Source: Polytrichum commune | Taxonomy: Eukaryota > Streptophyta > Polytrichopsida > Polytrichales > Polytrichaceae | Assembly: GCA_950295325.1 (NCBI GenBank) | Contig: OX485809.1 | Coordinates: 33,356,001 to 33,420,000, forward strand | Reading direction: 5' to 3' | DNA length: 64,000 nucleotides | Shown: positions 1 to 10,600 of the stretch, piece after piece | Layout of the letters: the number at the start of each line of letters is the position of its first letter | Numbering within the stretch: the stretch's first letter is position 1 | The notes under the pieces: model-generated | The model's database searches: none | What the model was told of the DNA's origin: nothing | The model's input: the letters and a program-made list of their open reading frames with translations, nothing else | Position numbers and translations under genes: made by a program

Positions 1-1468
1 TCACTAACATCTTTACTTGGTGAAAATTTACAATAACAATAAGAATGTTTCAACAATGCATAACTTTGAATTGTAAGTGACATTAAATACCATAAATGGT
101 GTAATTGGGATAATGAGTGTACGTAGTGACATGACTACAAGTTCAAGTCCAGGCTTGAACTTAAAAATCAATCTTAAAAAAAGGGACCACCATTGAGACA
201 AAGCTCCACCATTTTAGGCACATGTAAGGGTCTACTTCTTTTACTTTGGCCCACCAAATTTGGCAAGCTTTAGATTGAGTTGAAGTTGTGTGTGACCATT
301 GACAACCCCATATTACTACTATATTTCAAGGGGATTTCAGTTCACAACACTTGTGGAGGATGGTAAACCAACCCTCCGACATGTTTGTGGAAAACTCTTC
401 CAAATTTAAACGTACTAGACCAATTTGGGATCTTTGACCCAATGCATAGTAACTGAAGTTGTCCATAATTATTAATATTTGGGCTCTCGTAACAATTAAA
501 ATCATTGACAAGTCTATTCACTCTTCCCCCTTGGAACATCTACTTGATGTTGAAAAGCAAGGTGTGGATGTCACATTTGGGGTGCTTGTTCACAACACTT
601 ATGAAGTGAAAGGTGTATGGGGGAGGGGGAAGGTGAAAATGATGATTACTATTTATTACATAACCATAGTTGACTATTTAAAGTTATAAAACCACTAAAT
701 CATAGACCCCAAATTAGTCTAGCGAACTCAAATTGAGATGAATCAACAACCAATCTATAGGGGGCATGTTGGATATTTATTGTTGCCCTCTTAGTAGATG
801 TTAGGAAACCAACCATCGCGTTTGTAAATAATATGGTTCAAATTATGCTCGTCAGAGATATTCAATTAGCATTTCAGAGGTGATTTTCCATGACATCTAC
901 CAAAGGGAGGACAAACCGAGTGAGGGGAGGGTGAAAACGTTGATTATTATTGTACAACCTTAATATTATTATTTAAAGCTACCCCCCCCCCCAAACAAGG
1001 TTTGAAAATAAGACATAGAAACCCCAAATTAAACCATTGAAGTGAGCTTAACCCCTAAAGACCAAGATACTCGTTTTATTGTCCAATCGCTACTGCCCAA
1101 CAATGCCAACATATGTAATCATCTCATGATTTTGAGCACGTAGACGGTTGAAATTTTGTGTGAAAAAAACCAACCTCGAAAACCTTCCACCCGAACACTC
1201 ATATCCACCATAAGAGATGCCGATTTTCATTAGTGGACATCTGAATGCGACCAAAATGTTTTTTACGATTTTGCTTCAACTTGTAGGGATGAATCAGGCA
1301 ACTGATATCATACACGACCAGTTTGACTTAACCCCTCAGGAGCTGCTAGGAAACCAAGCCGAGGGCGTTTGAAGGGGGGCGAGACATGATGAAAAGGTGT
1401 CTTGATGCCAGGCACATATCTTGAGTTATTATATACTCTCATCCCAAGCACAGAAACATGGAACCAAT
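1..1468. other. AT-rich gene-less stretch
   Basis: I see no supported gene here. Open frames are short, have no recognisable domain and no coherent splice structure. The stretch holds homopolymer runs (a C run near 985) and unclassified repeat-like DNA. Confidence 0.6.
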
Positions 1469-1691
1469 GATCGGGGAGAACCGGCAGTTAGTTACAGATG
1501 AACCGGTTGAGTTGGAGAAATAACCGGTTGAAGTTCAAGACTTCAGGAGAATTATCGATCACTTTAGAGGAATTTACAGAATATACCTCAAATTAATATA
1601 CAAAAACCGAAGCATGTCAACATGTAACCGGTTGGAGTTGCAAACACGAGGATCTCAACCCATTATCTTATGCCCAAAAATCTCCCCGATC
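1469..1691 (+). repeat. Short inverted-terminal repeat element, family A (about 223 bp)
   Basis: The element starts GATCGGGGAGA and ends TCTCCCCGATC, an 11-bp perfect terminal inverted repeat. The interior contains several ACCGGTT motifs. A clearly related copy lies inverted at 26722-26935, and a fragment sharing GCCGGCAGTTAGTTAC lies near 21245. It has no coding capacity, so it is probably a non-autonomous DNA transposon. The superfamily is not assigned. Confidence 0.6.
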
Positions 1692-2802
1692 ACAGAGGCT
1701 CGGCTGACTGCAGGTTTTGGCAGGCAGGCAGGCACGCATGCACTTGGAAGAATCTGCACCTGGACCCCTTGGTATCGCTATCACCAAGGTAAATGTAGGG
1801 CCACTTCACACACGAGACTGAGAGCCCGTGACCATTACACTTCAAGCACTTTCGTTGGTGGAAAACGCGGAGCCGGTCCAAGTTCGCTGCTTCACACTAC
1901 GCTTGAGGGACCAACGGAGTATGTGAATGCAAGATGGATGTAAAGTGTACATGGATTCCTACATGGCATCGAATGGATCATGTTTCATGGTCACTTGGAC
2001 TATTTTCAAAAACCACCTCTTGGTGGTAGGCCTAACACAAAACTAGGAGACAATGGCACTCCGAACGTTCACAATTGTTGGTTTATTATATATATATTTT
2101 TATCATGTGTGAGGACCCGCGTGAATAGACATTTGTTGAGATAGCATTTGGTTGAGGGCCCGGTCACATATGACTTCACACTACACTTGAGGGTCCGTGA
2201 CCACACTACATGATTTTGGAGGTGTGTTGGGATGGCTTTTGGACACTTTCTTTTGGGCTCTCACAATTTCATGGGCAAGGCTCTTGGCTTGTGTGCGAAG
2301 TGGCCCTTAAGGAGCTATACACCCTACCCTCCATAACATCATCCTCCGATTTGGGTGAACCGACCCATACACTCGTTCTTTGTTGGATGTTTAGACCCTT
2401 GCTTCCAAGGAACAATGTACGGGTTGTTTCACCCTAGCCATCACCCTCCTTAATGTCACTCCTTCTCTTATATCTCGAACTTTTAGGGAACATATGTTCT
2501 CAGTTTGAAATCTCCCTCCTTGGTGTCACATTTCCCTCCCACATATCGCAAGGGTTTTGACATTAAAATAATCCACCCAAGAATTCAAACCACACGCTCG
2601 CACGCATCACCTTGTTATCGTTGTAATTATTGCAATGTTGACGTTGTGTTATTCCATAACGTCACATGCTACACTAATTCTCTCATGTCACACATCCATG
2701 TCACGCATCCATGTTTACACTATAGACCTCCTTGATATCACATATACCGTGGTTTCCACATGCGTGATGTTGGGGAGGTTAACGTGTAATAGACTTGCTT
2801 GA
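1692..2802. other. Gene-less stretch
   Basis: No supported gene. The open frame at 1614-1943 overlaps the end of the repeat element and has no recognisable domain. A short AT microsatellite lies near 2087. Confidence 0.5.
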
Positions 2803-3172
2803 GGGCTGCTGGTTCACACGGGGTCCCAAGTCCTCAGTCCCACGTCACATGAGGTCAATCCCATACAATCTCAACTGTTGAGAACATGAAAGTTGGGACT
2901 TACCACTCCACATAGGGTCCCAAGTCCTTAGTCCCAACTATGAATGGGTGCCTACATGGCAACACTTTTTGAAGACGAGACTTGGGACTTGTGTTGCGAG
3001 TTAATCAGTCGAACAAAGAACTAAACCCAACCCTCAACCTGAGAATATTTTTGCATAAAATAATCAAGACCCGACTTTACTGATATTTAACCATATATTT
3101 AATGGTTGCTTGAGGCTCCCAAGTTAGGACTTGGCCTCCATGTTGGGACTTGGGACCCCTGTGAAGCGGCCC
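2803..3172. repeat. Foldback element with GGGTCCCAAGTCC arms
   Basis: The left end (near 2803-2835) and right end (near 3143-3170) are imperfect inverted repeats sharing AGGGC(C/T)GCT and GGGGTCCCAAGTCC. Further internal copies of the CCCAAGTCC motif occur in both orientations. The ends resemble hAT-type termini. I could not establish a clear 8-bp target duplication, so the superfamily call is inference. Confidence 0.45.
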
Positions 3173-4662
3173 TGAGTTGTCACCTCACCTCGCCTTGCTT
3201 CGGGTAAAGAAGGGCAGCTGAAAGAGGCCCCTCCGCCTTGCTCGCCGACAGCACGCGACTGGCCACTCGCTTGGCCTACTCCCTCGCCTCAAACCTCTCC
3301 CGCCGACTGCCGCAGCTTCGCAGCAAACACACCAACCAACAACAGCGTTGACGATGGAAAGTTCATTGGAGAGTACTTTACTACCTTCATTACTCCTTAC
3401 GTCAGGTCATGTCCCGATCACACCAACGTTTCCGTCCGGTTGTAGCCGCGAAATTGCTTGCTGGCCGTGGGTTATGTTGAGAAATAGATGTTTGCTCACC
3501 ACTTTTCATACTATTACAGTCGGAGGAGATGCCGACCGATGGTGCCAGAAGTGGCCGGCGTGATCAGCCCCTAGTGAGACAGATACTTGTAACCTACTTG
3601 CTGCCTGCCGCTGGACTCGCTCAATGTGGTTAGCAATGACGAGGAGGAGAAGGATCAGGTTAGGTACTGCAGTTCTGTTGTAAGTATGGAGTTTCTGGAT
3701 CCAAGCTAGCTTAAGTACTTGTGAATCTAGCTATTGGTTCATGTTTTCTCATGGGACCATCAAGTTGTAGCTGTATGTACTGCTTTTGTGGGGGTGGAAC
3801 TACGTAGTCTAAGGACGCTGCAGAGGACGAGAAGGTTTGGATCAGGTTGCTCTCAGTTTTTGCTCTCAGAGATAGGCGTTGCTGGCGACGGAGAACATTG
3901 TTGACGTGAAACTTCCAGTTTTTCTTCGATTTCGGGTAGTTGATGACTATCATCCGTGCACACTACTGTACAGCGAACGACTTAAACTCCTTTTTTTGAT
4001 TTTGATTTTTTTTGGTTTGGTTTTGCTTAGGGATGCCGACTTCCATTACACCAGCTGTGCGGACTCTTGATGAACTTTCCCACGAAACCTGGTGTTCAAC
4101 TGAATGGGGAGCAGGCTGCTAGAGCGTGGACTTCCAGGTTCATATTCCTGGTAGGAATTCTCCCGGGGCAAAGAAGACTCGAATGATACTGTTTGAGAAG
4201 ATTGTACTCTAGTGCTCGGACCTGGGTGTTGAGGCGATCGGTGGAGCAAAAAGGTTGGGCTGGAAAATCAACGACCCGACTTATACGGATAATGCGATCA
4301 GGCTGTTTATGCGGAGTCGGGGTGAATCCTTATTGTCATCATATTGTTAGTTCCCCCGCCCACTATCCTCAACTATGCAGTTTTTTGTGCAAGGCATTCC
4401 GCTGCAATTGGGTCCAAGAACTGGGCGCCAGGGGCACCAGAAAGGCATGGCAAACTATTAAGGAGGGCGCAGATTTGCAATGACAGTTTCATTTTAAGGC
4501 TGATCTCGAACCGGGTTTTATGATCTGTGCGCCTGCAGATCGATTTGCAGACAGAGATGACTGCTGCGTCCTGAACGATTGGGTGGAAGTCTGGGAATTA
4601 GGCAGGGTTCTGGAAGCTACCGAGAGGCGGAGCAGCAGTCAAAGTTACTTGTTAGGTTGGAA
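3173..4662. other. Upstream region of the receptor kinase gene
   Basis: No supported coding exon. A GC-richer patch with several CTCGCC/CGCCGAC motifs lies at about 3180-3330. The segment nearest the kinase gene (about 4480-4662) is the plausible 5' leader. Short open frames at 3348-3563 and 4193-4483 have no recognisable domain. Confidence 0.4.
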
Positions 4663-7600
4663 ATGGGGACGAAGAGGACGAGCATCGTAGCCCTGATCCT
4701 TTCGCTTATAATATCTACAACGACACTGATCCCTCAGGTGTGTGTCACGGCGCAGAGTTACAACGATGCTGTGGCATACCTGAACACGGTTGAGGAGGAG
4801 GTCAAGACAGTCGCCGCCGAAGCCATTCAAAATTTTGTTGCCACATGTGGTACGTTAATCCCACACCGGTTCATTGTGCGACATACACACATAAGTGATA
4901 TTGCAGCCTGGCTCAACACAATATGTCAGTTATATAAATATCACATGTTTCTTCAGTATCTCTGAAAGTAATATAAATCACAGCGCATTATTATATCACT
5001 TGACAAACCCCAAAAGTCTTCCTACTTAGAAGCTCTTGCATAAGAGAAGCATATGAATATTCACTAACCTGTTTCTCTCAAGTCGACTCTCCTATTGTTT
5101 GACTTGAGCCCTTCCGTTCCGGTTTATTCAGAGCCTCACAGCCAAAACAGGTCAATGTGGCATGATTCTCAAACTTGAAAACAAAGAAATCCATTATACA
5201 AGCTTAGCTATCACACACCCTCAAAAAAATTTGGTTGAAGAAAAATTAATCTTTGCAGCAAGGCCTCGACTCTACGTGATACTACCTTACATCTTGACAC
5301 GATGTCTATCCTGTTTGAATTAATATATCGATGCGTGCAGAGAGCACCATATCTGCACAATGAACTAGAAAATTTCGGAAGACCTAAAAAAATGTACATA
5401 TACTAGAGAACTATGGCAAGGATTCTTTGGTTTGATATCGCACCTTTGTGTGGGGACTCTGCAAACTCTGTTGCTTAGATGCTCCATTTAGAAAGTAGAG
5501 TATATTTCTCCAACATATATGTGGAGAGTACATGTGGCTTTTAAGTTCGGAGCCTCTTCGAAACTGATACTTAGGGCTTTCTTTCTAACGAAGTGGAGAA
5601 AATCTTGTGTAGTACATTAATTATGCAAAGCATTCTACCGCCTGATTCTAAACCATGTTTACAGTGACAGTGGGACAACAAATAGTGGATTTTATCAGAG
5701 AATCATTGTATAAGTTAGCTTAGAAGATCACAAGTCGAACCATCAAGTTCTCCACCTTGCTCTCTAAGATAGATGTACCTGATTCTGATACTTTTCTCTA
5801 TACATCCACTTCTAGTAAGATATGAACACGCAATTAGTGCGAGTTGATTAGCAAATGCAAATTGTGCCTGTAGCCATTTTCCTTATAATTTTTGGAGCTC
5901 ACATGCATATCTTGTTCGTTATCAAAGTGAAGATTCTTGTGCTCATGAAATAGTCATATAGGTCCCCTAACCATGTTGACTTTTTGAGCATAAAATAGTT
6001 AGCAAATTCTAAGTACGCAGTCCAATCTTTTTAAACACGTCTTTTTGGTGTCCGTTCTTTGATCCAATCCTAACCACATACCGCTTAAATATAGATGTTC
6101 AAAATTATTGTTGTGTTGGAATTAGGCATGTCTACCTTAGATTATCCTTCAGGAAAAGTCTTTCAGATTATTGCAGTAAGGTGGCTGAATTACTGATCTC
6201 TATGTTGGTGATATTTTGTATCTGGATGCAGACTTAGTGACTTCGTGTCCGAGTAGTTGCTCAAGGAAGGCATGTGACCCGTTGGAAGGAGACACGGCAT
6301 TGCTCACTTGCATGAGCGTTGCCTTGAATCCAACCTGCAATGGACCAAACGGAACCTTGGGTTGCACCAAGCTGCCAGTCAGTCTTTCTAAGAGCTATGT
6401 GAGGTGAATTGATCTTTCCACCACCTTCATGTTAATGCAAGCTCAGACTCCCCCACTTGCAGATATTGCACTGATGTGCAATCACAATCAGCATTTTGAT
6501 ACTTCTTGTGGATTTTCTATTCCAGGAGATGTTGGTGACAGAGGCTGTCAATCTTATCACTGAAAAAAAACTTCCAATCTTAGAGCAACTCCTGTGTTCA
6601 CTTGCAGATGTTGCTCTGATGTGCAATCATAATTAGTACTTGAATACTTTCTTTTCTTTTTTCTTTCCTATTCTAGGAGATGTTGGTGACAGAGGCTATC
6701 AATTTTATCACTGAAAAAAATATTACAATCACAGAGCAACTCCTGTCTCCACTTGCAGATATTGCACTGATGTGCAAACACAATTAGCATTTGGATAGAT
6801 ATTGTAAATTTATTATATACCAGGAGATGTTGGTGGCAGAGGCTGTCAATTCTAATACTGAAACAAATCACAATCTTAGAGTAACTCTTACGGTCAGTGT
6901 AAAATGGTTTTAATGAATTTAAGGCTTTTGAAGTTTTTGGGCTATTGTCACAGGCTCCACCCACCCATAAAGTCCACATAAATCATACATCTTCACTGGC
7001 CACCAAATATTGAGAGAAAGACACCTTTCTTAAGTCCTCATTCACTCAATGTTGATGGTGGGTGAAGGTTTAAAGGGTTGCTTCTCTCAGAAATTGATGG
7101 ATATTATTTGATTTTTTTGTGTGTATATATATATATATATGGATGGACTTTATGGGTGGGAATAGTTTGCTCCAAAAATACCTAGAAAGTTGATTATTTT
7201 ACATGGATTGTTGGAGACATTCTTAGACTTATTTAATGGCCAAGAAACAACATTTGAACGATTTTGTAGAATCTATTTCTCCAGATAGCCAAGGTAACAA
7301 ATTTTTTATGAGTGCAGGTTAAAGTGAACACTCTTAGAGTACTAAATTTAAATGTATACGTATTTGGTTGCAGGTTGTCAAGCCCATCCAATGTGACTGT
7401 GGTAGACTCAGCCAACTACACAATTTGTAGTCAACGGATGCTTGACCCCACATTTATCAACATCTCAAATAGTCAGAACAATACAATCAACCTGACTACT
7501 TGGGTCTACTTTGGTTCAGTGGAAGGCGTTGAACGTTCATTTCCTGGTCGTGTAAGCTTTCCAACCACCTTGAACTCACAACATAACTTCCAAATTTCTA

Positions 7601-10600
7601 AGACAATTCCACTTGTCAAATTCAATAATAGATCTTTCAAACACATTAAAGAATTTGTAACAATGCCCTAATCATATCAGTCTCAAAAACATCCTCATTT
7701 TAATGTGGTGACTTGTGTTCCAGGAATCGGCAAAGACAGATTGCACCTTTGAGCCAAGAAAACGCCCATGGTAAGTTGACAACGACACTTGCAATTCAAT
7801 TACGCCTTGACTTTAATATACATATCGGCCTCTCAATTTCTTATATCAAGAATTGCACAACATTACGAACTAGGTAATGGATGCGGGGAGTCCTTCCATG
7901 GCATGTTTTAGGCACCCAAACTACTGAGCTACGGCAGAGCTGACGTAAGTATTGGGTGCCTACCACAGCAGGATGACAAGTGCCCATCACCAGACGTAGT
8001 GGTCAGGTGGCAGAGACATCAATGGCGCATCAATGCCTCTCTCATGCCCAATCAATACTAGACAAGTCACAAATATTGCTTGGCCTGATCTTTATCAAGT
8101 TGCTGTGAAGTCTGGACCACCCTGTTAAATATTGATTCCATGCTAATCCTTTCTCCATGCCACAGGTATGTAGGTGCCACGGCTGTGAAAAAGGATCTTG
8201 TAATACTCCTGGATGGTGGCTACTCTATGGGCAATACCCTCCCTGTGGACTTGTTCACTGCCTCTGAAACCAAGTTCACTGCTGCTGTCAACATGATCAC
8301 GGAGTTACTGGACACTTTGACTTATGGCGATCGTGTCTCTGTACTCAAATTTACAAGCGACTCTACCGCAACCCTTGTGGGGAACACGGTATGTGCAGTA
8401 CTGTCTCATCACAAACATGTCTCAGGATGTCATTATTGATAACTCTTGAAAAGATTGTGTATGTTGCATGTCTAGTAAATCCACATCATAATGTTCTCCG
8501 CGACATCTTACTAGCTTTGTGAGCATTGAATTCTTACTTTAAGGTCAGTGGGCCCAAAGTGGACATTTATTAAAATATTTAGCCCACTTCTCCTAGTAGG
8601 GCATTTGACATGAGATAATAAGCAAATCCAAACTGAGCCCGTAGCCATTTTCCTCAAAATTATCAGAACGCATATGCTTATATCATGTATTATAAAAATC
8701 AAGATTTTTCCTTACATGATATATAGCCCCTGCCCCCCCAATTTTTGCCTACTAGACTACTTAACAAGTTTCTGAGCATGTAGTCCTAAATATTGTATCA
8801 ACACATATGTGTTCTTCTATCCTCACCTTATCACATGGCACCCATCCAAATTTAGGTGTTTTTATTAAGTTGAGTGACCACATTGATAAGCCCACTTAAG
8901 GTAGACGTCTCTAAGTCGAACACAACAATAATCTGAATACCTATGTTTGAGTGGTATGTGTGGGTCTAAGAACTTGCACCAAAAAAGGATGTGTTTAAGA
9001 AAGATCAGAGTACGTGCTCAAAATATGCTAACCATTATAGACTTAATAGTCAACATGATTAGGGACCTATATGACCACTTAATGAGCACAAGAATCTCCA
9101 CTTTGATATTCATGCATACGAGCTCAAAAGATTATGAGGCAACGGCTGTGGACACGATTTGGATTTGCTAATCATCTTGGCACACTAATTACGGTTTTCA
9201 TATTCTACAAGAAACTGTGGGTGTGGAGAGAAAAGTATTTGTCTAAGGCATGTCTACCTTACCTTATGAGAGATTCTGATGCATTCTTAATGCTGCATCA
9301 TGCAGACGACAGCGACCGGCAACGCTTCCGATTTCGTCCTTCAGCCTCTGAAAAACGCACTGAGCTCATCGTCTCCTGACACAAAGCAAGGCTCCTCCTC
9401 CAATTTGGAAGCTGGGTTCCAAATGGCAAACCAGACATTTGCTCCAAACACGAACAGTCTGAAAATCATCCTGGTCATCACGGACGGCCAATTTGCAGAC
9501 TCTAACTTACTCTCGACTGTGAAACCCGTGCTTGATAGCCTCGTGTTACAAAAGGTGTTGGTGCTTCTGTACAGTTTTGACCGTACACAAGGTACAGGAG
9601 GAGCCAAAGCCGCACTGTCCCAGGTGGCCTGTTATGTGAATGGCACATATGAGCAAGTGGAGAAGATGGTGGATAATCCTCTGTGGACGCTGAGATCCTA
9701 TTTTGGGATTATTGCCTACTGGCGCCTGGAATACAATAAGTTCAGACCCTACTGGAGTAAACCTTATCCGGACGATGGCGGCCTCGGATCAGTGATAACA
9801 GCCGCGTACCCAGCCTTTGCTCCAGACAACTACACACTGATAGGTGTGGTGGGCTATGATATTAACCTGAACGAGTTGGCAGGCATTACGGCTACACAGT
9901 TCTCAGCAGCCTTGGCTCTTCGAGCTAGTTCGGATCCCGCTGACATTGTCGTCAACCCGGTCCCATTGCCGTGTAATGTGAGCCTCTCTAACTTAGCATT
10001 TATTGTCTTCCTGGTCACTTTGGTTTGAGGTAAGACATGCCTAAATTGAACATAGCAATAGTATGGACACTTATTTGAGTGGTATGTGGTTAGGTGTGGG
10101 TTTAAGAATGGATACCAAAGAGATGTACATGTTTAAAATAAATTGGATTAAGTGGTAAAAATATGCTCACCATTTGAGGTTCACTAGTCAACATGATTAG
10201 GGGGGCCTATATGACCACGTAACAAACATGAGTGTCTTCACTTTAATAGTGAATAAGGTACTCATGAGCGCTAAATTTTTTGAGACAAATGACTATGGGC
10301 AAGATTTGGATTTGCTACTCATCTCGCACTAATTGAGTGTTTCATATCCTACAAGAAGTGGATGCAGAGAGAAAAGTATCTGAATAACACATGTTTACCT
10401 TACATCAATTTCTCAACCACACAACGTACACTAGACAAACCCTTTGTGTTTTCTTAGTCGTAATATATACATACTATGTGAGTGGAGTACTTGATGAGTG
10501 GGTCTATTTCGGTCACTTACCTTAAAAAAAACACCCAAATTTGATAGACATATCACGATTTGGTATGGAAATCGGAAAAAATACATGTTCAAAGAAGTTG

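Noticed and set aside
1614-1943. A 109-codon open frame
   Set aside because: It starts inside a repeat element and shows no domain or coding pattern.
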